A stretch of DNA of 64,000 nt from Paenibacillus camelliae (GCF_023715345.1 NZ_JAMBNY010000019.1:1-64000); one strand, 5' to 3'. Shown: positions 8,705 through 16,772, numbered from the stretch's first letter. Numbers and translations are program-made. Notes: generated by a model not told the origin, from the sequence alone.

Positions 8705-8758
8705 GTTCAAAAGCTTAACTTCGCACTGCTTTGTCATCAAAGTTGAGTTTTTTTGAAC
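8705..8758 (+). repeat. dispersed structured repeat, 54-bp mini copy (I)
   Basis: Begins GTTCAAAAG and ends TTTTTTTGAAC, with TTGTCATCAAAGTTGAG matching the right arm of the long copies, and is followed by TACCTCT as in other copies. The internal hairpins are deleted. It sits only 19 bp upstream of the LacI-family regulator start. Confidence 0.7.
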
Positions 8759-8777
8759 TACCTCTAGGGGGAGTCCG

Positions 8778-9800
8778 ATGACTTTAAAACAAATCGCTGC
8801 TATGGCAGATGTCTCTATCTCTACTGTATCGCGTATATTAAATTCCCCAGACAATAGCTTTGCCAGCAAAGAAGTGCGCGACAGAGTGTGGAAGGTCGTT
8901 AAGGAAATCGGCTATGTGCCGAATCAGAGCGCTCGTGAGCTCAAGCTTGGCAAGTCAACCTCCAAGCGCAATGCTCCACCTTCCATCTCGTGCATTCTAG
9001 GACGTACGAAGCATTTGGACGATGATCCATTCTTTGCGCAAATTTCTCGTGCAATTGAACAGCAAGCGCTCGACTTAGGGTACGCCATGCATTTATCCTA
9101 CTCACTATTCGATATTGATACCGATGCATTGCTCGCTCAGATCGAATCAGCACATACAGACGGCGCAATTATATTAGGCCGCTTCAGCAACGATAGTATG
9201 AATTTTCTTGAGCAGCATTACAAAAACCTCGTCTATGTCGGACGTAACGTCATCGATGCAAGCTGCGACCAAGTGATCTGCGATGGGTACGAAGCAACAC
9301 AAACTGCAATTATGCATCTCATTGCCACTGGACATAAACGAATCGGTTATATTGGGGAGACAACAAATGAAGTGCGGTATGAAGCGTACTGCGACATCCT
9401 GAAAAAATACGGATTAGAGCACTCGGAGAAATGGGTAAGCAACTGCCCGCAAAATGGGTCCGGTGGCTATCAGGGAGCTGAACAACTATTAGCAAAAGCT
9501 TCTCCGTTTCCGACAGCTGTATTTTGCTCTAATGATATTGTGGCCATTGCCGCACTACGACGTTTTACAGAGGAGAAGATCAAGGTGCCAGAGCAGCTAT
9601 CCATTATAAGCATGGATAACATCGAGCTATCTGGTTATGTATCGCCGATGCTGACAACGGTAGGGATGCCCATTGTCGAGATGGGGAATTGGGCAGTACA
9701 GCTGTTAATTGACCGCATCCAAAAGCGTCGTAAGCTTCCTGCTAAAGTGTTACTGCCAAGCAAGTTAATTATTCGCGAGAGCGTAGCTAGTCTAAGTTAA
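8778..9800 (+). CDS. LacI/GalR-family transcriptional regulator
   Basis: 340 residues: N-terminal LacI-type helix-turn-helix (TLKQIAAMADVSISTVSRIL, residues 2-21), a hinge near 45-60, and a periplasmic-binding-protein-like effector domain from about 60 (GYVPNQSARELK and CILGRT onwards). Such regulators usually bind a sugar or nucleoside ligand. Start preceded by GGGGGAG. Its position divergent from cysDN suggests control of sulfate activation, but LacI-family control of sulfur genes would be unusual, so autoregulation or distant targets are equally possible. Confidence 0.9.
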   Translation: MTLKQIAAMADVSISTVSRILNSPDNSFASKEVRDRVWKVVKEIGYVPNQSARELKLGKSTSKRNAPPSISCILGRTKHLDDDPFFAQISRAIEQQALDLGYAMHLSYSLFDIDTDALLAQIESAHTDGAIILGRFSNDSMNFLEQHYKNLVYVGRNVIDASCDQVICDGYEATQTAIMHLIATGHKRIGYIGETTNEVRYEAYCDILKKYGLEHSEKWVSNCPQNGSGGYQGAEQLLAKASPFPTAVFCSNDIVAIAALRRFTEEKIKVPEQLSIISMDNIELSGYVSPMLTTVGMPIVEMGNWAVQLLIDRIQKRRKLPAKVLLPSKLIIRESVASLS

Positions 9801-9879
9801 CCAGCTAGTTACGGGGAAAACCATAGCCCAAGTTATGCTAAGGAGCGACTTAAGAATCAACATGGTACTTAAATATTAA

Positions 9880-9934
9880 GCAAAAGCAGCTCGAAGGGTT
9901 CCAACTTACGGATGAACCTTTCGAGCTGCTTTGC
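9880..9934. terminator. long hairpin between the LacI regulator and cysH
   Basis: Near-perfect 20-bp arms, GCAAAAGCAGCTCGAAGG (9880-) and CCTTTCGAGCTGCTTTGC (-9934), lie in the convergent gap between a plus-strand and a minus-strand gene. U-tracts are weak on both sides, so efficiency is uncertain. Confidence 0.6.
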
Positions 9935-10085
9935 GACTTGTTGTTCCACTGTCAATTATCACTTACTGTTGACTCAGCTTGCTTTAGTTAGTTGATTTCC
10001 TTCAGTTACTACAGCTACTTCTTCAGTTGTTTTATTCACGTTGTGTTACTGTAGTTGCTTCACTTCGCCTGTTTCTCAACTATTT

Positions 10086-10781
10086 TTACTTGTGCAGGCC
10101 ACACTCTGTTTTTTCTTGCCCTGTCCATCTTCCTGCGCGTGGATCTTCACCAGGCATCACTTGGCGAGTGCAATACTCACAACCGATGCTTGGGTAATGG
10201 TTGTCATGCAAAGGATTATAGATGACGTTATTATCACGAATATACTTCCACACGTCATCATTCGTCCAATCTGCAATTGGATTGAATTTCACAAGTCCAA
10301 ACTTTGTATCATACTCAATCTTCTTAGCATTAGCACGTGTCGGCGCTTGATCACGACGAATACCTGTAATCCATGCTTCGTATTTTGCCAATGTACGAGT
10401 TAAAGGCTCTACTTTACGTATATTACAACATGCATTAGCATCTGTTTCCCATAGCTTTTCGCCATGCTGCTTCGCCTGCTGCTCTGGTGTAATAAGTGGT
10501 TTAACTTCAACAAATGGAATACCTGGATAACGAGCTGCTAGTCGATCTCTTGTATCATAAGTTTCCTTAAAATGAAAGTCTGTATCTAAATAAAAAATAT
10601 CTGTTGTAGGACTGACGCGCTGCAGCATATCGACAAGCACAACGTCCTCCGCTCCGAAGCTGCATGCGAAGGTAATGTTAGGAAACGTTTCTACTGCAAA
10701 ACGAAGCACTTCCTCAGCACTTGCAGATTCCAAAGCAACCGCTTGTTCAGCGATTAATTTTTCCTTCTCAATCAAATTCAT
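10086..10781 (-). CDS. cysH: thioredoxin-dependent APS reductase (CysH)
   Basis: 231 residues. PP-loop-like N-terminal domain (FACSFGAEDVVL, about 33-44). Two Cys pairs (ACCNIRKV near 117 and GCEYC near 202) are the ligands of the 4Fe-4S cluster diagnostic of APS rather than PAPS reduction, and a C-terminal ECGLH carries the catalytic Cys. It reduces APS to sulfite using thioredoxin, directly following the CysDN step and making an APS kinase unnecessary. It has its own promoter; no S-box riboswitch is visible upstream. Confidence 0.93.
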   Translation of the reverse strand: MNLIEKEKLIAEQAVALESASAEEVLRFAVETFPNITFACSFGAEDVVLVDMLQRVSPTTDIFYLDTDFHFKETYDTRDRLAARYPGIPFVEVKPLITPEQQAKQHGEKLWETDANACCNIRKVEPLTRTLAKYEAWITGIRRDQAPTRANAKKIEYDTKFGLVKFNPIADWTNDDVWKYIRDNNVIYNPLHDNHYPSIGCEYCTRQVMPGEDPRAGRWTGQEKTECGLHK

Positions 10782-10828
10782 ACTATTCCCCTCGCTTTTA
10801 TAGACAATATAGATGGCACGCTGGTTTA

Positions 10829-10857
10829 ATTATAGCTTTTTCTATTATTGACTTCAA
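10829..10857 (-). promoter_or_regulatory. cysH promoter
   Basis: TTGAAG (10852-10857) and TATAAT (10829-10834) with exactly 17 bp between, about 50 bp upstream of cysH. Confidence 0.75.
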
Positions 10858-10922
10858 TATCAATGCATAACATTTATTGACTAAATACATTGACCCTTAT
10901 CAATACAACTTGCACGATCCTG

Positions 10923-10928
10923 TATAAT
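10923..10928 (+). promoter_or_regulatory. -10 box upstream of the NUDIX gene
   Basis: TATAAT preceded by TG, 45 bp before the start codon; no well-spaced -35 box is evident. Confidence 0.45.
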
Positions 10929-10972
10929 GAATGTATACGAATACGAAGTGGTAAGGATAAGGAGTTGCATAT

Positions 10973-11506
10973 ATGCTCAAGTATACTATTTGTTTTATTC
11001 AATACGGTGATGAGCTGTTATTACTTAATCGCCTAAAGTCCCCCAATATGGGTTTATGGAATGGGATAGGTGGTAAGCTCGAAGCAAATGAAACACCACT
11101 GCAAAGTATTATTCGAGAGATCGCTGAGGAAACCGGACTTATAGTGGAGCCAGATCAAGTTCAACCAGCAGGAGTTGTACGGTGGATCAGTAGCCATGAT
11201 GATTGTAATGAGGCGCAATCAGGCATGTATGTTTTTTATTGTAACCTACAGGAGGAGAAGCTACATATCGATACACCAGTAGCTGTGGATGAGGGTATTC
11301 TTATGTGGAAGTCATTATCATGGGTGCTTCATGAGCATAATGCAGGCATCGTTGATAATATTCAGCACTTTTTACCCGTTATTCTGCAAGGAAATCTTCA
11401 GCTTGAGCATATCTTTACCTATAACGATCAGGATGAGCTTGTTGCTTATAGGACAAAGCCGCTTGAATGGCTAGCTGAGGGATCCATAATGTCTATCGTA
11501 AAATGA
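10973..11506 (+). CDS. NUDIX hydrolase (MutT-like)
   Basis: 177 residues. The Nudix box runs GGKLEANETPLQSI then REIAEETG (about 34-56), matching GX5EX7REUXEEXGU with all metal-binding Glu residues. Family members hydrolyse nucleoside diphosphates linked to X; the N-terminal part (GLWNGIGGKLE) resembles 8-oxo-dGTP diphosphatases, but the substrate cannot be told from sequence alone. Start preceded by AAGGAG. Divergent from cysH; no operon partner. Confidence 0.88.
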   Translation: MLKYTICFIQYGDELLLLNRLKSPNMGLWNGIGGKLEANETPLQSIIREIAEETGLIVEPDQVQPAGVVRWISSHDDCNEAQSGMYVFYCNLQEEKLHIDTPVAVDEGILMWKSLSWVLHEHNAGIVDNIQHFLPVILQGNLQLEHIFTYNDQDELVAYRTKPLEWLAEGSIMSIVK

Positions 11507-11621
11507 TCGTTGCATTGTTGCTTTAATTTTCCATGCCTCGCTATGGTCGTATGTTTATTTAATAATTGGGGAAGTTATTCGAGTAACCCCATCACTACGA
11601 TTTATTAGGAGGAAGCTAACA

Positions 11622-12368
11622 ATGAACAATCAATACTCGTCTTATAATCAATATGGGACAAGTGGTCAATTCAACACACATTCCTTTGACAGCAGTTCTC
11701 AAGCTCGACAACAGCTTGCTCAAATCGAGCAGCTTGTACAGCAGCTTATTAGTCAAACACAGCAAGCATCGATGCAATATCAACAGCTCCTTACTCAAGA
11801 GCAGCAAAACGCACGTACACTAGAACAGCTTGCACAGAAGGAACAGCATGCTGCTCATGTTATTCAAACTGCTCTTCAAGGTCACCATACGGCTACGCAG
11901 CAATTGCATCAGATCTCTTCACTATGCAATCAAATTTCAATTCCAAGCCCATCGAGCTATGCTACTGCTGGCACTTCTAGTTATGTGTCTGGATCTACTC
12001 CATCAAGCACTTCTGGTTATACGACGGGTTCTAGCAGCTATCCAACCAGCTCCAACAGCTTTACTTCAAGCTCCAATGCTTACCCAAGCAGCAGCTCTGT
12101 AGATTTCAATCAAAATCAATATACTTCATCGATTAATCATTCCATCGGAAGCAGCCCATTAAGCAGCAGCTCGCTTAACAACAGCTCACTTGGCAATAGC
12201 TCATTAAACAACAGCTCTCTCAGCAACAACTCACTAAGCAATAGCTCTTTGAGCAACAGCACACTAAGCAACAGCTCTCTGAGCAATAGCTCGTTTAACC
12301 AATCAACAGGCAGCAACGGAATTAGCAGTACCGTTGCGAAATACACGAACACTCTTCCACAAAACTAA
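11622..12368 (+). CDS. Gln-rich coiled-coil / Ser-Asn-Leu repeat protein
   Basis: 248 residues, not recognised. Residues about 25-105 are a Gln-rich amphipathic helix with a heptad pattern (probable coiled coil). Residues 110-175 are Ser/Thr/Tyr/Pro-rich and disordered. Residues about 178-228 contain about ten five-residue units of the form S-[ST]-L-[SNG]-N encoded by diverging 15-bp DNA repeats around AACAGCTC. There is no signal peptide and no Cys. A good site (TAGGAGGAAG) precedes the ATG. Composition recalls spore-coat or surface-layer accessory proteins, but that is only a guess from the sporulation neighbourhood. Confidence 0.75.
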   Translation: MNNQYSSYNQYGTSGQFNTHSFDSSSQARQQLAQIEQLVQQLISQTQQASMQYQQLLTQEQQNARTLEQLAQKEQHAAHVIQTALQGHHTATQQLHQISSLCNQISIPSPSSYATAGTSSYVSGSTPSSTSGYTTGSSSYPTSSNSFTSSSNAYPSSSSVDFNQNQYTSSINHSIGSSPLSSSSLNNSSLGNSSLNNSSLSNNSLSNSSLSNSTLSNSSLSNSSFNQSTGSNGISSTVAKYTNTLPQN

Positions 12369-12422
12369 GATAATCAAGGCGTCAGACATATCCCTGTACG
12401 CTAGCTATATAGCCGGACAAAC

Positions 12423-12468
12423 AAAGAAAGTCTCAAACTCATTGCAAAATGAGTTTGAGACTTTCTTT
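12423..12468. terminator. bidirectional terminator, 20-bp perfect stem
   Basis: Perfect inverted repeat AAAGAAAGTCTCAAACTCAT/ATGAGTTTGAGACTTTCTTT with a 6-nt loop and T-rich ends, downstream of the Ser/Asn repeat gene. Confidence 0.85.
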
Positions 12469-12490
12469 TACGTTATCATTAAGCTAATAA

Positions 12491-12518
12491 AAAACACAGT
12501 TCCTAAAAGGAACTGTGC
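12491..12518 (-). terminator. terminator of the YhcN-type lipoprotein gene
   Basis: Stem CACAGTTCC/GGAACTGTG (12495-12503, 12509-12517) followed on the minus strand by TTTTTTATT. Confidence 0.85.
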
Positions 12519-12531
12519 TGCTTACTATTTA

Positions 12532-13125
12532 TTAACGGAAAGGTGCTGTTACTGCATTACCCATATCTCTTAACAAATCAGCAATATCCGTAGCCATATC
12601 TCTTACTGGCTGACCATCCAGTGGCTGCATTTGTCCTTGAATCGAACGAATACGGTCATGCATTGCACGTTCCGATGTCACATGAACGTTATAGCCGTTA
12701 TTATCTTGTTCTAATGCTCTTCTAACGTCCTGTTCAACCTTTGCTCGTTGACCAACATTGTTAAGCTCAAGACCAACAATAATATCTCGGCCATTAACAA
12801 ATACTGTAGCATCGTTAACGCCGTTCACGTTACGTACACGCTGTACCAATCGTTGCTGTTGATTGTTCATTTGATCGCCATTACTCATCGTGTTGTTACG
12901 ATCATTACCATTAAGCGTTGTACCATTACGTGCAGAGTTTTTGTTCATCATACCATTGTCATAGGCGTTACCATTGATGAAACCGTCTGGCCCGTTCTGA
13001 GTTGACTGAGTACGGATCCTGTCATTTCGGACATTGTCTCTGGTGTTGTTATCATCTGTTCCGCATGCTGTTAAGCTTAGCGCTAGTGCTGTACACACAA
13101 AGGTCGCTCCAATACGTTTGTACAT
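12532..13125 (-). CDS. YhcN/YlaJ-family sporulation lipoprotein
   Basis: 197 residues: lipoprotein signal with lipobox LTAC at about residue 20, an Asn/Arg/Gly-rich low-complexity stretch (about 25-90), then the conserved YhcN/YlaJ domain (RLVQRVRNVNGVNDATVFV and a following KVEQDVRRALEQ helix). Proteins of this family are found in the inner membrane of Bacillus spores; the molecular function is unknown. The start is the ATG at 13125, 9 nt after AGGAGGTG; a GTG four codons upstream overlaps that site. Confidence 0.85.
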   Translation of the reverse strand: MYKRIGATFVCTALALSLTACGTDDNNTRDNVRNDRIRTQSTQNGPDGFINGNAYDNGMMNKNSARNGTTLNGNDRNNTMSNGDQMNNQQQRLVQRVRNVNGVNDATVFVNGRDIIVGLELNNVGQRAKVEQDVRRALEQDNNGYNVHVTSERAMHDRIRSIQGQMQPLDGQPVRDMATDIADLLRDMGNAVTAPFR

Positions 13126-13284
13126 GTTGTCCTTCACCTCCTACATATAAAATGCACTTGAGGTGATGGTTTTATGCCTAATGTGATTGACTCATACTGG
13201 AAACGCCATGTTCTCAGCACGGCCTGTATAATCGCACATATGCTACATTATTACTGCAGCTGTGTTCCGTTTTTGAACATAATA

Positions 13285-13318
13285 AAAACCCCTTCCCGGA
13301 TAACCCAGGAAGGGGTTG
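13285..13318 (-). terminator. terminator of rplM-rpsI
   Basis: Stem AACCCCTTCC/GGAAGGGGTT with an 11-nt loop followed by a U-rich tract on the minus strand. Confidence 0.9.
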
Positions 13319-13341
13319 TAAACGTCCATACAAAAACGATA

Positions 13342-13734
13342 TTAACGTTTTGAGAACTGAGGCGCACGACGTGCCGCTTTAAGACCGTATTTTTTACGCT
13401 CTTTCATACGAGGGTCACGTGTTAAGAAGCCTGCACGTTTCAAAGATGGGCGGAATTCAGGATCCGCTTTAAGAAGCGCACGAGAGATACCATGACGGAT
13501 AGCACCCGCTTGTCCAGACATACCTCCACCTTGAGCGATAACCAATACATCGTATTTGTCAACTGTATCAGTTAAGTTCAATGGTTGTTTAACGATTAGC
13601 TTAAGAGTTTCTAAGCCAAAATATTCATTGATATCACGTTTGTTAATAATGATTCGTCCTTCACCCGGCACAAGACGTACGCGTGCAACAGAGTGCTTAC
13701 GACGACCAGTTCCATAGTATTGCACTTGAGCCAT
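13342..13734 (-). CDS. rpsI: 30S ribosomal protein S9
   Basis: 130 residues of the usual length, from [19 protein letters not shown] to the basic tail ending APQFSKR, which reaches towards the P-site tRNA in the 30S subunit. It is 21 bp downstream of rplM with its own AGGAGG site, forming the conserved rplM-rpsI operon. Confidence 0.98.
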   Translation of the reverse strand: MAQVQYYGTGRRKHSVARVRLVPGEGRIIINKRDINEYFGLETLKLIVKQPLNLTDTVDKYDVLVIAQGGGMSGQAGAIRHGISRALLKADPEFRPSLKRAGFLTRDPRMKERKKYGLKAARRAPQFSKR

Positions 13735-13755
13735 GAAACATGTCCTCCTCTTCTA

Positions 13756-14193
13756 TTACCCGCGAAGTTCGTAAACTTCAGGGTTTTGTGCTTGATGTGG
13801 ATGTTCCGCACCTGCATATACTTTAAGTTTAAGCTTCATTTTGTTACCAAGACGATTCTTAGGCAACATACCGTGTACAGCTAGCTCAACCATACGCTCA
13901 GGTTTCTTTTGTAGCATCTCGCCAGCTGGAGTTACTTTCAAACCACCAGAGTAGCCAGAGTGACGGTAGTATTTTTTGTCAGCCATTTTGTTACCAGTTA
14001 GAACGATTTTGTCAGCGTTAATAATAACTACGAAATCACCAGTATCAAGATGTGGTGTAAATTGTGGCTTGTGTTTACCGCGAATTAGCGCAGCTGCTTC
14101 GCTCGCAAGACGACCAAGAGTTTTGCCCTCAGCGTCAATCAAAAGCCATTTACGTTCTACTTCATTAGGCTTAGCCATATAAGTGGTACGCAT
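13756..14193 (-). CDS. rplM: 50S ribosomal protein L13
   Basis: 145 residues, an early-assembly protein of the large subunit (core [21 protein letters not shown] cut here to its key region, ending with EVYELRG). The start is MRTTYMAKP at 14193 because AAGGAGG precedes it; a start seven codons earlier overlaps that site. First gene of the rplM-rpsI operon, with its own promoter and a structured leader. Confidence 0.97.
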   Translation of the reverse strand: MRTTYMAKPNEVERKWLLIDAEGKTLGRLASEAAALIRGKHKPQFTPHLDTGDFVVIINADKIVLTGNKMADKKYYRHSGYSGGLKVTPAGEMLQKKPERMVELAVHGMLPKNRLGNKMKLKLKVYAGAEHPHQAQNPEVYELRG

Positions 14194-14285
14194 GGATGTT
14201 CCTCCTTGATTCAATTACATTATTCTTTTTATAACAACGGAATCGTTAAATTCTTCATTTAAGTTTATCATTGTTCATAAGCAAT

Positions 14286-14315
14286 CCTAGTCGGGGCTGT
14301 GGGAGAGCCACTAAG
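14286..14315 (-). promoter_or_regulatory. rplM leader hairpin (candidate L13 autoregulatory leader)
   Basis: In the roughly 130-nt 5' UTR the minus strand folds CTTAGT-GGCT/AGCC-ACTAG, just after the predicted transcription start. L13 leaders are known in Firmicutes; identity with that family is inferred from position only. Confidence 0.4.
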
Positions 14316-14329
14316 AAAGCACAAAATAT

Positions 14330-14358
14330 ATTTTACTATATACAGTGAGAATAATCAA
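14330..14358 (-). promoter_or_regulatory. rplM promoter
   Basis: TTGATT (14353-14358) and TAAAAT (14330-14335), 17 bp apart. The promoter is flanked by a 10-bp inverted repeat AAGAAAGCAC (14313-14322) / GTGCTTTCTT (14359-14368). Confidence 0.7.
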
Positions 14359-14438
14359 GTGCTTTCTTCAATAAAAACCGCGTGCTTATCATATTTTTCT
14401 CAGTCTCTAGACTTAGAAAGTATACAACATGGGGCCGA

Positions 14439-14466
14439 TTGTTAGATTCGATCTACATGTTATACT
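14439..14466 (+). promoter_or_regulatory. promoter of the DUF4097 gene
   Basis: TTGTTA (14439-14444), 16 bp, then TATACT (14461-14466) with an extended TGT just before it. Confidence 0.6.
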
Positions 14467-14500
14467 AAATCTATAAATTCCATTCAAGGAGAATTATAGT

Positions 14501-15502
14501 ATGAATAAGCAAACCTTACTCGGATTGATTATTATCATCGTTGGAGCTGCAATTCTATTCTCCAATGTGTTCGATCTCAAGTTTAGCAATGACTTCACTA
14601 AAGGTGAGGAGGTATCACACTTGTACGACGCAACGCAAATCAATGAATTAACGATCCGTACGTCATCGGTTAATGTGAAGCTGCTTCCAACAGATAGTAA
14701 TACTATACAGATGAAGCTATATGATTCTAGAAATAAAACGTATGATGTGACGAAGCATGTAACAAAGTCGGAATTCAGCAATCAGCTTGAGCTTAATGTT
14801 AACTCACCACGTAAATGGTATATTCCATTTCAGTTTAAGAGCTATACGTATGAGATTACTGTCCCAACCCACCTAATACGTGATCTGCAGGTTGATTCAA
14901 AAAGCGGTAATATTATTAGCAATAGCATCAACTTAGATGAATTAACACTTGAAGCAAATAGCGGTAATATAACGATTCAAAAATCAAACAGCGAGACTTT
15001 ATCTGCAAAGGTATCTAGCGGAAACATTAAGCTCAATGATATCTCGAGCCATTCATTCTCGGCTACTGCTTCGAGTGGAAACATAACAGCGGAACAACTC
15101 GAAAGCTCATCTGTAGCATTAAAAGCAACGAGCGGTAACGCGAAGTTAACTTCGTTTACAGCAGTCGATGTTCGAGCTGAAGTGAGCAGCGGAAACCTAT
15201 CATTAGAAGGTAAAACAGCTGGACTGAATGCATCCTCATCTTCAGGGAATATTCATATCGAAATCGATGATTTGTCAAAGGAAAGCAGACTTGAAAGCAG
15301 CAGTGGGAACATTAGGCTAACGTTTCTAAAGCAGCCTCAATCTCTCACTGTTATTCATCAAAAAAGCTCCGGTTCATCCTCAATCGGTAAATCGGGCTTT
15401 GAGTTAATTACCCAAGAAAATCGTAAGCTTGAAGGCAAATTCGGAAGCGGAGAAGTTCCGTTGTATGTTAAAACATCGTCAGGCAACTTCAGTCTTCAAT
15501 AA
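14501..15502 (+). CDS. DUF4097-family membrane-anchored beta-repeat protein
   Basis: 333 residues: an N-terminal membrane segment (about 7-25), then a long run of short beta strands marked by SSGNI/SGNAKL-type motifs (nine or so SGN triplets between about 140 and 330, roughly every 20 residues), typical of DUF4097 adhesin-like beta helices. Homologues often sit with cell-envelope stress genes; no function is established here. Start preceded by AAGGAG. It faces truA with only 11 bp between the two stop codons. Confidence 0.85.
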   Translation: MNKQTLLGLIIIIVGAAILFSNVFDLKFSNDFTKGEEVSHLYDATQINELTIRTSSVNVKLLPTDSNTIQMKLYDSRNKTYDVTKHVTKSEFSNQLELNVNSPRKWYIPFQFKSYTYEITVPTHLIRDLQVDSKSGNIISNSINLDELTLEANSGNITIQKSNSETLSAKVSSGNIKLNDISSHSFSATASSGNITAEQLESSSVALKATSGNAKLTSFTAVDVRAEVSSGNLSLEGKTAGLNASSSSGNIHIEIDDLSKESRLESSSGNIRLTFLKQPQSLTVIHQKSSGSSSIGKSGFELITQENRKLEGKFGSGEVPLYVKTSSGNFSLQ

Positions 15503-15513
15503 GATATCCAGCT

Positions 15514-16257
15514 TCATTCATAGCTTACATCCATGAGCATAAGCCCGATTGGCAGTGCCGTTGGACCTGCGAGACTACGATCGCAGCCCTCCAATATGTT
15601 GCACATGTCTTCGGGCTTTAACTTTTGATGCCCAATCTTGAGCAACGTCCCCGTAATGATTCGTACCATATTGTACGTAAAACCATTCCCCGTCATCTCA
15701 ATATGAATAATCGGCCCCTCTTCAATCAGCCTTGCTTCATAGATCGTCCGTACATGATGCGGCTTAACAGAACGCGTAGAAGTAAAGGACGTAAAATCAT
15801 GTGTACCTACAATATACGACAACGCTTGTCTCATAAGCTCCCGGTTCAACGGAACAGGTACGTGTAAGCGATAATGACGTCCAAATAAATCAGGGAATTT
15901 ACCGTTATCAATACTGTAACGATACGTTTTACGCTTAGCCGAATGCCTCGCATGAAAATCTAACGGCATTTCCTTCGCTTCCAATATCATCACGTCGTCC
16001 GGTAGACGCGAATTCATTGCAATAGCAAAACGATCGATGGGAATGTTGCATTCCGTAAGAAAGTGAAATACTTGACCGCGAGCATGTACACCGGCATCGG
16101 TACGACCAGAAGCATGGATCGTAATATCTTCCTTTGTTAGAATCTTCAGCACATCTTCGATAACGTTTTGTACTGCTCGATCCTTAGGCTGAGCTTGAAA
16201 TCCATTAAACTTCGTTCCATCATAGCTTACCTTCATACAAATGTTTCGCATCATCAT
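15514..16257 (-). CDS. truA: tRNA pseudouridine(38-40) synthase TruA
   Basis: 247 residues. The catalytic Asp lies in GRTDAGVHA (about 52-60), and HDFTSFTS and GNGFTYNMVRIITGTLL match TruA. It isomerises uridines 38-40 in the tRNA anticodon arm. AAAGGA lies upstream of three successive ATG codons, so the exact start is uncertain by up to two residues. It is normally preceded by ecfA1-ecfA2-ecfT downstream of rplQ; those genes are absent here. Confidence 0.95.
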   Translation of the reverse strand: MMMRNICMKVSYDGTKFNGFQAQPKDRAVQNVIEDVLKILTKEDITIHASGRTDAGVHARGQVFHFLTECNIPIDRFAIAMNSRLPDDVMILEAKEMPLDFHARHSAKRKTYRYSIDNGKFPDLFGRHYRLHVPVPLNRELMRQALSYIVGTHDFTSFTSTRSVKPHHVRTIYEARLIEEGPIIHIEMTGNGFTYNMVRIITGTLLKIGHQKLKPEDMCNILEGCDRSLAGPTALPIGLMLMDVSYE

Positions 16258-16559
16258 TTCCTTTCAGCGCTCCGGAATAATGCGTTGTTTCAGTCGCGGT
16301 TTAAATTCCGATTCTTCGAATTAGATAAAGAGGAAGAATCGGAACTTAAAAGCGACACGCTTCGCTTTCCACAATCGCATACTCCTCCGCTGGGGTCTTC
16401 TTCTGTGTTGCCCAAGAAGCTTTTTACTACTTCTCGCTTTACCTCAGGGCAAAGCATCGCTGGGGCAGCAACACCAGCATGAGATAACATCGTAGTCTTC
16501 TCAGCAAACATCTTCGGAGCAAAGCTTTAAGCTTTTAAGATTTTAACTTTAAATAAGGA
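16258..16559. other. intergenic region between truA and repeat A, no convincing gene
   Basis: About 300 bp with no open frame carrying a credible ribosome binding site. It holds one strong inverted repeat, TTCCGATTCTTC/GAAGAATCGGAA (16306-16317, 16333-16344), without a T-run. This is where ECF transporter genes normally lie in related bacteria. Confidence 0.6.
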
Positions 16560-16725
16560 GCAAAAAGTCTGGCTTTCAGGACCAAGAAGATGGGACGATA
16601 CTAGAAAACGAGGAGCACAGCGTACGTAAATTGGTACGTGAGCACCGGAGTTTTCGGTAGCGTTCCATATTCGATGTCGAGTACGCTACAGCGCAAGACA
16701 TCGTCATCAAAGCCAGGCTTTTTGG
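16560..16725 (+). repeat. dispersed structured repeat, full copy A
   Basis: 166 bp, with ends CAAAAAGTCTGGCTTT / AAAGCCAGGCTTTTTG that pair across the element. The variable stem GGGACG..GAAAAC (16592-16609) pairs with GTTTTC..CGTTCC (16650-16666) around the conserved CGTAC/GTACG hairpin. It lies just after the alpha-operon terminator. Confidence 0.85.
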
Positions 16726-16739
16726 TTTCATCTCAAAAG

Positions 16740-16769
16740 AAAAAGGTGGACCTAAAAGGCCACCTTTTT
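16740..16769 (-). terminator. terminator of the S10-spc-alpha ribosomal operon
   Basis: AAAAGGTGG/CCACCTTTT stem directly after the rplQ stop, followed by TTCTTTT on the minus strand. Confidence 0.85.
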
Positions 16770-16772
16770 TTA

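Noticed and set aside
10782..10972. S-box (SAM) riboswitch upstream of cysH
   Set aside because: The interval is short, with a plain promoter close to the gene and no conserved S-box motifs or terminator.
12137..12352. Leu-rich frame on the minus strand opposite the Ser/Asn repeat protein
   Set aside because: It is the complement of the AGC-AAC repeats and has no ribosome binding site; a shadow of the real gene.
16290..16511. A 73-residue minus-strand open frame between truA and repeat A (and an overlapping plus-strand frame)
   Set aside because: No ribosome binding site, low-complexity Ser-rich translation on either strand, and overlap with a strong inverted repeat; more likely non-coding.
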